DNA of 53,433 nucleotides, taken from positions 1 to 53,433 of the forward strand of contig CAKQJZ010000002.1 of the NCBI GenBank assembly GCA_934247875.1, given 5' to 3'. The translations under genes were made by a program, and so were the position numbers. Shown here piece after piece: positions 42,472 through 49,998 of this stretch. Every line of letters starts with the position of its first letter. The stretch's first letter is position 1. The notes below the pieces were generated by a model, which was given only the letters and a program-made list of their open reading frames with translations, searched no databases and had not been told where the DNA came from. The DNA comes from an uncultured Spirochaetales bacterium. GTDB lineage: Bacteria; Spirochaetota; Spirochaetia; Sphaerochaetales; Sphaerochaetaceae.

Positions 42472-45400
42472 CTAGAAAGTGCCCTTTTCTTTCTTTGCTA
42501 TGAGCTCTTCATCACGCTCTGTAAGAGCAACCTGCTTCTCATTCTCATCGTATACAGAGATATCAAGTGCAAGACCTCTGATCTCCTGTACAAGTACATT
42601 GAATGCCTCAGGCATTGATGCTGTGTGAGTTGGCTCACCCTTAACGATAGACTCGTAAATCTGAACTCTACCCTTCATATCATCAGACTTGATAGTCAGA
42701 AGCTCCTGGAGTGTATTTGCAGCACCATATGCTTCAAATGCCCAAACCTCCATTTCTCCAAGTCTCTGGCCACCGAACATAGCCTTACCACCAAGTGGCT
42801 GCTGTGTTACAAGTGAGTAAGGACCTGTAGAACGAGCATGCATCTTATCATCAACAAGGTGATGAAGCTTCAAGTAGTAGATGTAACCACAGAATACTGG
42901 GTTAACAAATGGAATACCTGTTCTGCCATCGTAGAGTGTAGTCTTACTTGTCTTTGGCAGTCCTGCAGCCTCCATCTCACTCTCAATCTGCTCCATAGAA
43001 GCTGACTGGAATACTGGAGTCTTGTACCACTTATCAAGCTTAACTGCAGCCCAACCAAGCTGTGTTTCCATAAGCTGACCAATGTTCATTCGAGAAGGTA
43101 CACCAAGTGGGTTAAGACATACATCAAGTGGAGTACCATCTTCCATGTATGGCATATCTTCCTCTGGAAGAACTCTAGATACAACACCCTTGTTACCATG
43201 TCTACCAGCCATCTTATCGCCCTGCTTCAGCTTACGCTTTGTAGCAATAAGAACCTTGATAGTCTGCTCAACGCCTGGCTGAAGCTCATCTTTGTCGCTC
43301 TTTCTGAGGCGCTGGATGTCGATAACTGTACCTTCTGTTCCATGTGGAACCTTAAGTGAGCTATCTCTTACTTCCTTAGCTTTCTCACCGAAAATAGAGT
43401 TGAGAAGCTTAACTTCAGGAGTTGTATCAGATTCACTCTTTGGAGTTACTTTACCAACGAGGATTGAACCTGGGCGAACATATGTACCAACACATACAAT
43501 ACCCTCTGCATCAAGGTGCTCAAGCATCTTCTCAGATGTATTTGGGATATCTCTTGTGAGGCGCTCTGGTCCGAGCTTAGTCTCACGGATATCGATTGAG
43601 AACTCCTTGATATGGATTGATGTATAGATATCTTCTCTGACAACACGCTCTGAAATAAGTACAGCGTCCTCGTAGTTATAACCATTCCATGGTACGAAGC
43701 CAACGAGAATATTTCTGCCAAGAGCAAGCTCACCATTCTGAGTTGCTGGGCCATCTGCAAGCACATCGCCCTCTTCAACTCTGTCGCCAACGTTTACAAT
43801 TGGCTTCTGGTTCATTGCGCTATCCTGGTTAGTACGCTCGAACTTATGTACTTCATACTGATCGATCTCGCCTTCGATTTCTGCATTGAAAGGACGAACC
43901 TTGATAACAGTTGAAGATGCGTAAATAACCTCACCTGCTCTCTTAGCTTTAATGAGAATACCTGAGTCATAAGCTGTTCTCATCTCCATGCCTGTACCTA
44001 CACGAGGTGCCTCTGGAAATACTAGAGGAACTGCCTGACGCTGCATGTTTGAACCCATGAGTGCACGGTTAGCATCGTCATGCTCCAAGAATGGAATAAG
44101 AGATGTAGCAACAGATACTACCTGGCGTGGAGAAACATCCATCCATGAAATATCTTCAGGCTTAGCAACACCATAGTCACCGTAGTGTCTTACAGAAACT
44201 TCGCTCTCTAAGAACTTACCAGTCTCTGGATCGATCTTTGCGTTGCCCTGTGCAATGTTGTATTTCTCTTCATCATTAGCATCGAGATACTTAACTTCAT
44301 CTGTTACGATGCCATCTTTAACTCTTCTATATGGAGTCTCAATAAAGCCATACTCATTGATTCTTGCATAGTTAGCAAGAGAGAGAATAAGACCAATGTT
44401 AGAACCTTCAGGTGTCTCAATAGGACAGATTCTGCCATAGTGAGTATAGTGTACGTCACGGACATCGTAGATTGCTCTAGCACTAGCTCTTGAAAGACCG
44501 CCCTTAGGACCGAGAGCAGATACTCTTCTCTTATGTGTAAGCTCAGCAAGTGGGTTTACCTGGTCCATGAACTGTGAAAGCTGAGATGAGCCGAAGAACT
44601 CTTTAATCGCACCTACGATAGGCTTGATAGAGATAACTTCCTGTGGCTTGATTGAATCATCAGCAATGTTCATCTTCTCTCTAGCTGCTTTAGCCATGCG
44701 AGCAAATGCATCTGTAACGTTATTTAAGAGAAGTTCTCCAACAGTTCTTACTCTTCTGTTTCCAAGAGAGTCGATATCATCATCTTTAATTATGTCATTA
44801 CAGAATAGTGAGAGGCTCTTAACTGTCTCAATAACATCCTCGATTACCAAAGTTGTCTTATTCTGATACTTCTCTTCATCTAGGCCATAGAACTTCTTAT
44901 TGAGCTTATGACGGCCGATATCAGAGAGTTCGAAGCCTCTTCCGTTTAAGAAGAACTCCTGGAAATAAGCCATGATTCTCTTTGGCTCTGGGAATGTCTT
45001 GAGGTTCTGTGGCAGAGAATTCTTACAAGCTTCAACGATGCAGCCAATATACTGATTCAAGAACTCTTCGCTCTCTTCATGCTTATAAGCAGAGCAGAGA
45101 ATTCTCTCACGTCTTAGAGTCTTGAGAACTGCAAGAGCAGGAGCATCAAGATCCATAGCAGGAGTATCGACAACATCAACCTCCATAATGCCCTTGTCAT
45201 TAAGTTCTTTGAGTTCAAGACTTCCTAGCTCGTCGCCTGCGCAGAATCTGATCTCACCACTAGCTTCATCATAGACATCGTGGTAGCAGAAGAACTTAGC
45301 ATTCTCGCCATACTCTTCGCTTGTGCTGATAGTTCTCATATCGTAGAAAGCTGCAACAATCTTGTCTCTTGTCTCTACGCCGAGTGCACGAAGGAAGAAT

Positions 45401-46074
45401 GTAACTAAGAATGGCTTCTTGCCAATAGATACCTGAATGATGTTGTTTACTTTCTTTCTCTCAACAGCAGCAGTATTCTCACCCTTCTTTGTAGGGTCAT
45501 TCTTCTCGTTCTTTCTTGTAAGAACAAACTCAAGCTTTGTTCCAGCATAAGGATAGAGAGTACCATAGTAGAGAGAAGAAGCATCTTCTTTCTTACCTTT
45601 CTTGAATACAACTCCAGGGCTTCTTACAATCTGAGAAACGATTACACGTTCTGCGCCATTGATGATGAAGGTACCACGATCGGTCATCAACGGGAAATCA
45701 CCAAAGAAAATCTCCTTCTCCTTGATTTCTCCATTTTTAGTTTCAAGAGCAATCTTTGCCTTTACAGGTACGCCATATGTGCGACCCTTCTTCTTGCACT
45801 CTGATTCGCTGTACTTGATTCCTTCCATATCGACAGAATAGCCACCATAAGTGACAGACATGTCCTCACTTGGGCTAGTGATAGGGAAAGTACTTCTAAA
45901 GATGCTCTCAAGACCCAGATTTGGATCTGGAGCCTCATTATTATTGAGCTTATCAAGCTGCAAAAATTTATTATAAGACTCGGTCTGAATACCAATGAGA
46001 TTAGGTAGCTCACATACTTCTGGGAGCTCAGAACCAATGTCTACTCTTTTTAAGGCTTTACCGTTGCCGGCCAT
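42472..46074 (-). CDS. rpoB: DNA-directed RNA polymerase subunit beta
   Basis: A 1200-residue beta subunit. The rifampicin region reads SSQLSQFMDQVNPLAELTHK then RRVSALGP; the residue equivalent to E. coli Ser531 is Ser, not the Asn reported for some treponemes. Just after it, ALGPKGGLSRASARAIYDVR is three residues longer than the usual ALGPGGLTRERAGFEVR, in the region of fork loop 2. GDKMAGRHGNKGV and the C-terminal QPLGGKAMFGGQR are normal. Two adjacent ATGs exist (46077, 46074); 46074 has the better 7-nt spacing from GGAGG. Confidence 0.97.
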   Translation of the reverse strand: MAGNGKALKRVDIGSELPEVCELPNLIGIQTESYNKFLQLDKLNNNEAPDPNLGLESIFRSTFPITSPSEDMSVTYGGYSVDMEGIKYSESECKKKGRTYGVPVKAKIALETKNGEIKEKEIFFGDFPLMTDRGTFIINGAERVIVSQIVRSPGVVFKKGKKEDASSLYYGTLYPYAGTKLEFVLTRKNEKNDPTKKGENTAAVERKKVNNIIQVSIGKKPFLVTFFLRALGVETRDKIVAAFYDMRTISTSEEYGENAKFFCYHDVYDEASGEIRFCAGDELGSLELKELNDKGIMEVDVVDTPAMDLDAPALAVLKTLRRERILCSAYKHEESEEFLNQYIGCIVEACKNSLPQNLKTFPEPKRIMAYFQEFFLNGRGFELSDIGRHKLNKKFYGLDEEKYQNKTTLVIEDVIETVKSLSLFCNDIIKDDDIDSLGNRRVRTVGELLLNNVTDAFARMAKAAREKMNIADDSIKPQEVISIKPIVGAIKEFFGSSQLSQFMDQVNPLAELTHKRRVSALGPKGGLSRASARAIYDVRDVHYTHYGRICPIETPEGSNIGLILSLANYARINEYGFIETPYRRVKDGIVTDEVKYLDANDEEKYNIAQGNAKIDPETGKFLESEVSVRHYGDYGVAKPEDISWMDVSPRQVVSVATSLIPFLEHDDANRALMGSNMQRQAVPLVFPEAPRVGTGMEMRTAYDSGILIKAKRAGEVIYASSTVIKVRPFNAEIEGEIDQYEVHKFERTNQDSAMNQKPIVNVGDRVEEGDVLADGPATQNGELALGRNILVGFVPWNGYNYEDAVLISERVVREDIYTSIHIKEFSIDIRETKLGPERLTRDIPNTSEKMLEHLDAEGIVCVGTYVRPGSILVGKVTPKSESDTTPEVKLLNSIFGEKAKEVRDSSLKVPHGTEGTVIDIQRLRKSDKDELQPGVEQTIKVLIATKRKLKQGDKMAGRHGNKGVVSRVLPEEDMPYMEDGTPLDVCLNPLGVPSRMNIGQLMETQLGWAAVKLDKWYKTPVFQSASMEQIESEMEAAGLPKTSKTTLYDGRTGIPFVNPVFCGYIYYLKLHHLVDDKMHARSTGPYSLVTQQPLGGKAMFGGQRLGEMEVWAFEAYGAANTLQELLTIKSDDMKGRVQIYESIVKGEPTHTASMPEAFNVLVQEIRGLALDISVYDENEKQVALTERDEELIAKKEKGTF

Positions 46075-46144
46075 CATTGTACCTCCATAAGAACATCCAA
46101 AAAGGATGCTCTGAAGTGCGAACACTTCATTTTATTGGGTTTCT

Positions 46145-46182
46145 AAAAAAGACACCTATGCCATCGGGACCCGATGGCATAG
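46145..46182 (-). terminator. Strong terminator-like hairpin between rplL and rpoB
   Basis: Minus-strand 13-bp perfect stem (CTATGCCATCGGG / CCCGATGGCATAG) with a single T between the arms, then GTGTC and six T residues. A second hairpin (CCAGGT/ACCTGG, 46186-46200) precedes it. Since rpoBC lies downstream without an evident promoter, it probably acts as an attenuator. Confidence 0.8.
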
Positions 46183-46216
46183 CTTCCAGGTCAAACCTGG
46201 ACAATATAGTTAGATG

Positions 46217-46588
46217 TTATTTAACTTCTACTACGCAGCCAGCTTCTTCGAGCTTAGCCTTGAGTGCAGCAGCATCTTCCTTGCTAACGCCTTCCTTGAT
46301 TACGCCACCAGCTTCGCAGAGGTCTTTAGCTTCCTTAAGGCCGAGGCCTGTAGCAGCACGAACTTCCTTGATGCAAGCAATCTTCTTAGAAGCGTCAACA
46401 GACTTGAGAACTACGTTGAACTCTGTCTGCTCTTCAACAGCTTCAGCAGCACCAGCAGCAGCTGGACCAGCTACAGCAGCAGCTGCAGCAACAACACCGA
46501 ACTTCTCTTCCATCATCTTGATGAGGTCAGAGATTTCCATAACGCTCATGTTTGCGATGGATTCTAGGATTTCTTCTTTAGTAGCCAT
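46217..46588 (-). CDS. rplL: 50S ribosomal protein L7/L12
   Basis: A 123-residue stalk protein that recruits translation GTPases. The N-terminal dimer domain is followed by an Ala-rich hinge (about 35-55) and the C-terminal domain with [16 protein letters not shown]. The C-terminal domain has three cysteines, which is more than usual. It follows rplJ after 68 nt containing a hairpin. Confidence 0.97.
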   Translation of the reverse strand: MATKEEILESIANMSVMEISDLIKMMEEKFGVVAAAAAVAGPAAAGAAEAVEEQTEFNVVLKSVDASKKIACIKEVRAATGLGLKEAKDLCEAGGVIKEGVSKEDAAALKAKLEEAGCVVEVK

Positions 46589-46618
46589 ATTATCTTCTCC
46601 TATTAAAAAATATATTCC

Positions 46619-46652
46619 ACGGTCTAGCAGGTTACGCGAAGACTAGGACCGT
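46619..46652 (-). promoter_or_regulatory. Hairpin in the rplJ-rplL gap
   Basis: Minus-strand ACGGT-C-CTAG pairs with CTAG-ACCGT around a 15-nt loop, followed after GGAATATA by a T-run. It may balance L10 and L7/L12 synthesis, as these are needed in unequal amounts. Confidence 0.4.
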
Positions 46653-46656
46653 ATTT

Positions 46657-47178
46657 TTAGTTTTCAGCTGCAACGCCACCCTTGGACTCGACATAAGCGA
46701 GAAGTGTAGCAGCGAGCTTCTGTACAGGTGCCTTCATTGTACCCATCAAAGATGCAATGAGTTCCAGCTTGGTTGGGAGCTTGGAAATTGCCTCGATCTG
46801 ATCTGCTGAGAGAAGTTCTCCATTAATCAGAGCGCCCTTTACCTGAATATTTACGCCGTCTTTTGCTGCGCCGAAGAGAACCTTAGCAACAGTATTAGCT
46901 GAATCGCCTTTAACGAGAGCTACAGCTGTTGGGCCTACCATCTGATCCTCTGCACCACTCTTATCGAGTTCCTTGAGAGCAATCTTAGCATAGCGGTTCT
47001 TTACAACACGATAAGCAGCCTCATCCTTTCTCAGATCTTTTCTGATAGATGTAATCTGCTCAACTGTCATACCTCTGTAGTCTGTAAAGATAAATCCGTC
47101 GTAATCCTTGAATTCGTCTTTAAGAGCGGCTACAGCATCTTCTTTGGCTGGATTTACATGTGCCTTAAATTCTTCCAT
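46657..47178 (-). CDS. rplJ: 50S ribosomal protein L10
   Basis: A 173-residue L10, the stalk base that binds L7/L12 dimers. FIFTDYRGMTVEQITSIRKDLR and YRVVKNRYAKIAL are conserved; the C-terminal helix for L7/L12 is present. The gap to rplA is only 11 nt, so the usual L10 leader RNA is not in front of it. Confidence 0.96.
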   Translation of the reverse strand: MEEFKAHVNPAKEDAVAALKDEFKDYDGFIFTDYRGMTVEQITSIRKDLRKDEAAYRVVKNRYAKIALKELDKSGAEDQMVGPTAVALVKGDSANTVAKVLFGAAKDGVNIQVKGALINGELLSADQIEAISKLPTKLELIASLMGTMKAPVQKLAATLLAYVESKGGVAAEN

Positions 47179-47189
47179 GACATCCCTCC

Positions 47190-47885
47190 TTAAGCGCCAA
47201 CAGATGCAAGAGCATCTTTAACGTCTACATGAACACCAGGGCCCATGGTCGAGGAAAGAGCAACTGAAACGATGAAGTCGCCTTTAGCATCTGCAGGTCT
47301 CTTTCTGAAGATTTCAGTTAGAGTTGTGATTGCGTTCTCAACGATCTTTTCGCTCTCCATGCTTACCTTACCTACTGCGAGATGTACAACACCGGTCTTG
47401 TCAGAACGGAATTCTACACGTCCTTTGTTCAGCTCAGCTAGAGCCTCCTTGATGTCGTTAGTAACTGTGTGAGTCTTAGGGTTAGGCATAAGACCTCTGC
47501 GTCCAAGAATAGGACCAAGTCTACCAACATCCTTCATCATGTCAGGTGTAGCAACTGCGATATCGAAATCCATCCAGCCACTTCTTACCTTCTCGATGAG
47601 CTCTGTATCACCAACATAAGCTGCGCCAGCATCAAGAGCTTCCTGAGCCTTGTCACCCTTAGCGAATACAAGGATCTTCTTCTGTGCAGAGAACTGGTTT
47701 GGAAGTACTACAGTGTCTCTAACAGTCTGGCTCTTTTTGAGAGTAAGCTTAACAGAAAGCTCAACAGTTTCTGTGAACTTTGCAAAAGCACACTCCTTAA
47801 CGAGGTCTGTTGCTTCAGCAAGGGTATAAGCCTTGCTTCTGTCTACCTTTTTAAGGGCTTCCTGATATTTCTTGCCTTTCTTCAT
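47190..47885 (-). CDS. rplA: 50S ribosomal protein L1
   Basis: A 231-residue L1 of the mobile E-site stalk; homologues repress their own operon. The N-terminal [14 protein letters not shown] and the motifs [17 protein letters not shown] and [11 protein letters not shown] are diagnostic. One nt separates it from rplK. Confidence 0.98.
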   Translation of the reverse strand: MKKGKKYQEALKKVDRSKAYTLAEATDLVKECAFAKFTETVELSVKLTLKKSQTVRDTVVLPNQFSAQKKILVFAKGDKAQEALDAGAAYVGDTELIEKVRSGWMDFDIAVATPDMMKDVGRLGPILGRRGLMPNPKTHTVTNDIKEALAELNKGRVEFRSDKTGVVHLAVGKVSMESEKIVENAITTLTEIFRKRPADAKGDFIVSVALSSTMGPGVHVDVKDALASVGA

Positions 47886-47886
47886 C

Positions 47887-48318
47887 TTACTTCTCCACCT
47901 CTACGCCCATAGAACGAGCTGTTCCAGCTACGATTTTCTTAGCTGCTTCGATATCGTTAGCATTAAGATCTTCAAGCTTAGTCTTAGCGATCTCTGTGAG
48001 CTGTGCATCTGTTAGCTTTCCAACTTTAATCTTGTTAGGTGTGCCAGAAGCTGTCTGAAGACCAAGAGCCTTCTTGATGAGAACAGCAGCAGGAGGAGTC
48101 TTCAAGATAAAAGTAAAGCTCTTATCTGAGTAGACTGTGATGATAACAGGGAGGATTAGTCCAGCTTCATAACCTTTAGTCTTGTCATTGAACTGCTGGA
48201 CAAACTGAGGTGCGCTGACACCATGAGGGCCAAGAGCAGGACCAATTGGTGGTGCTGGTGTAGCCTTCTGGGCAGGGCACTGAAGCTTGATTACTGCGGT
48301 AACCTTCTTCTTTGCCAT
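47887..48318 (-). CDS. rplK: 50S ribosomal protein L11
   Basis: A 143-residue L11 of the GTPase-associated centre. [24 protein letters not shown] is the Pro-rich N-terminal segment where thiopeptides act in other bacteria; [15 protein letters not shown] follows. It opens rplK-rplA after a 157-nt structured gap. Confidence 0.98.
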   Translation of the reverse strand: MAKKKVTAVIKLQCPAQKATPAPPIGPALGPHGVSAPQFVQQFNDKTKGYEAGLILPVIITVYSDKSFTFILKTPPAAVLIKKALGLQTASGTPNKIKVGKLTDAQLTEIAKTKLEDLNANDIEAAKKIVAGTARSMGVEVEK

Positions 48319-48475
48319 TTTCTTTCTCCTTACGCCGGAATTTTGTCTGAGTTGACCGATATTTCAAATTCCGCGCTGGTATTAACGCTCACCATACGGT
48401 GGGCTCCCACCTCACTAAAACTTAGCAAGGGAGATTTTTTAAATTAAGATAATAAAAATCAGAAATCCTATCTTC
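48319..48475 (-). promoter_or_regulatory. nusG-rplK spacer, candidate L1-type leader
   Basis: The minus strand carries GGTGGG-AG-CCCACC, then CACC..GGTG, and a stem CGGAATTT/AAATTCCG (48336-48343 with 48366-48373) whose end lies near the ribosome-binding site. The position matches autogenous L1 control known in other bacteria. I cannot show L1 binding from sequence. Confidence 0.4.
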
Positions 48476-49048
48476 TCAGACAGGAATTCTTTCAACCTGT
48501 GTAAAGTCAACTTCTACAGGTGTTGAGCGACCAAAGATCTGAACTGAAAGACGGAGTCTACCCTTCTGAAGGTCAATCTCCTCAATAGTTCCATTGAAGG
48601 AAGCAAAAGGCCCAGCTGTGACTTTGACCTCTTCTCCCTTGTTGAAATCCTGCTTTGGTCTAAAGGACTTCTCTTCAGGAACTGCACCAGTACGAACCAT
48701 AATCTCTTTATGTTCTCTTGCAGAAAGAGGACGTGGAGGATTCTTACCGCTCTTATCAGCAGTTAAGAAACCTGTTACACCCTGAATTCTTGCAATAGTT
48801 GCAGTTGTTGTTCTCCAGGAATCTTCAGAAAGATCGAGCTCTACGAGAATGTAGCCAGGCAAAACCTTTTTGAGCTCTGTCTTTTTCTCACCCTTCTCGG
48901 TAATTACATTGACGCTCTCCATAGGTACAGAGACGCCTGTGCAATGTTCGTTGAACTCTGGATCATTTTCTCTGAGCTTGTTGATTATTCTTTCAATCTT
49001 CTGCTCGTATCCTGAATATGTATGAACTACGTACCAGCCTTTTTCCAT
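48476..49048 (-). CDS. nusG: Transcription termination/antitermination protein NusG
   Basis: A 190-residue NusG that links RNA polymerase to Rho or to S10. WYVVHTYSGYEQKIE starts the NGN domain, LPGYILVELDLS follows, and the C-terminal KOW domain has GEEVKVTAGPFASFNGTIEEI. It follows secE after 10 nt. Confidence 0.97.
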   Translation of the reverse strand: MEKGWYVVHTYSGYEQKIERIINKLRENDPEFNEHCTGVSVPMESVNVITEKGEKKTELKKVLPGYILVELDLSEDSWRTTTATIARIQGVTGFLTADKSGKNPPRPLSAREHKEIMVRTGAVPEEKSFRPKQDFNKGEEVKVTAGPFASFNGTIEEIDLQKGRLRLSVQIFGRSTPVEVDFTQVERIPV

Positions 49049-49058
49049 TTTTCCGTCC

Positions 49059-49238
49059 TTAGAAGATCAGATCAAGTAAAAGACCAAGAACAGTATCAAC
49101 AAGTCCAAGTACAATCGCAAAGACTAAAGTAGAAATGATTACAACCCAAGTTGAATGCAAGACAATCTGTCTGCTTGGCCAAGAAACTTTCTTCATTTCA
49201 AGCCAACATTCCTTGAAATATCTTCCGATTTTCTTCAT
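49059..49238 (-). CDS. secE: Protein translocase subunit SecE
   Basis: A 59-residue single-span SecE, read directly from the minus strand. The amphipathic helix with EMKKVSWPSR is the family hallmark, followed by one membrane helix (about 31-55). It stabilises SecY. It lies between tRNA-Trp and nusG, with AAGGAG before ATG. Confidence 0.95.
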   Translation of the reverse strand: MKKIGRYFKECWLEMKKVSWPSRQIVLHSTWVVIISTLVFAIVLGLVDTVLGLLLDLIF

Positions 49239-49270
49239 TTGATACTCCTTAAAATTACTCGAGGTACCAG

Positions 49271-49344
49271 CGGGCCGAGAGAGATTCGAACTCCCAACAC
49301 CCGGTTTTGGAGACCAGTGCTCTAACCGTTGGAGCTATCGGCCC
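49271..49344 (-). tRNA. trnW: tRNA-Trp (CCA)
   Basis: A 74-nt cloverleaf on the minus strand. The acceptor stem is GGGCCGA/TCGGCCC, the D-arm starts GCTC, the anticodon arm is CTGGT-CT-CCA-AA-ACCGG and the T-loop has TTCGAAT. Discriminator base is G. CCA is not encoded. It sits between rpmG and secE, a placement common in bacteria. Confidence 0.95.
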
Positions 49345-49382
49345 GCTCGTACCTCGAATTCTTAGTCTAAAGACCTATTTAA

Positions 49383-49562
49383 TTATTTGATCTTTGTCTC
49401 ACGATGCAGAGTGTGCTTGTGCTCGAACTTGCAGTACTTCATTAACTCAAGCTTCTCTGGTGTGTTACGACGATTCTTCTCAGTTGTGTAATTCTTCTGC
49501 TTACACTCTGTGCACTGAAGAGCAATTTTTTCTACGGGCCCTTTCTTCTTATTACTTGCCAT
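49383..49562 (-). CDS. rpmG: 50S ribosomal protein L33
   Basis: A 59-residue L33 read directly from the minus strand: [20 protein letters not shown], then [20 protein letters not shown]. The first CxxC pair is present (Cys17, Cys20), but the second reads CKFE, so only three of the four zinc-binding cysteines remain. It has AGGAG and lies between tRNA-Thr and tRNA-Trp. Confidence 0.95.
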   Translation of the reverse strand: MASNKKKGPVEKIALQCTECKQKNYTTEKNRRNTPEKLELMKYCKFEHKHTLHRETKIK

Positions 49563-49605
49563 AATACATCTCCTAGACGTTACCGTCAGTTTTTTGATAA
49601 AAAAG

Positions 49606-49678
49606 AGCCCTCGAGCGGATTTGAACCGCTGACCCCCACCTTACCATGGTGGTGCTCTACCGACTGAGCTACAAGGGC
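49606..49678 (-). tRNA. trnT: tRNA-Thr (GGT)
   Basis: A 73-nt cloverleaf on the minus strand. The acceptor stem is GCCCTTG/CGAGGGC with one G-T-type position, the D-arm starts GCTC, the anticodon arm is CCACC-AT-GGT-AA-GGTGG and the T-arm contains GCGGTTCAAATCCGC. Discriminator base is T. CCA is not encoded. It is the first product of the operon. Confidence 0.95.
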
Positions 49679-49720
49679 ACTGCACACCATCGTTGTCATG
49701 ATGCAAACATGCAAAGAAAA

Positions 49721-49749
49721 ATTTAACAAAGTAATTTAATCTTTGTCAA
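49721..49749 (-). promoter_or_regulatory. Predicted promoter for tRNA-Thr-rpmG-tRNA-Trp-secE-nusG
   Basis: Minus-strand TTGACA (49744-49749, perfect), 17 bp, TTAAAT (49721-49726). About 40 nt precede the tRNA 5' end. Confidence 0.65.
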
Positions 49750-49917
49750 TAGAGTCACGACAAGAAACACTGATAACTCAGCAAATACCCTTTTCGCAAA
49801 TAACGATATTTCCAAATTATCATATTTAAAGAGTTTATGCTAGTGGCTACCCCTCCACTCTCAAAAATAGACGATGCTCTTACCCCAAATCAGTCACATA
49901 TATGAAATTTGTTAATT

Positions 49918-49946
49918 TTAACATTAGTCGGATTATTGAATATAAT
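49918..49946 (+). promoter_or_regulatory. Predicted promoter for glgP
   Basis: TTAACA (49918-49923), 17 bp, TATAAT (49941-49946, perfect), about 45 nt before the start site region and followed by an AGAGGA ribosome-binding site. Confidence 0.7.
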
Positions 49947-49998
49947 GTCTAAAATTATCTATGATAAAAATCGAGAAAAAACTTAAAGAGGATTTCAA

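Larger units (their letters stand above)
49679..49998. other. Divergent intergenic region between tRNA-Thr and glgP
   Basis: No gene is visible in these 320 nt, which are A/T-rich. The region holds the minus-strand promoter of the tRNA-Thr operon (49721-49749) and the plus-strand promoter of glgP (49918-49946). Between them I see only a weak 5-bp hairpin near 49840-49857 and no recognisable operator. Confidence 0.6.

Noticed and set aside
44700..44990. Possible frameshift or fusion in rpoB or rpoC because of their length
   Set aside because: Both frames are continuous with all expected motifs; lengths are within the normal range apart from the small insertion described.
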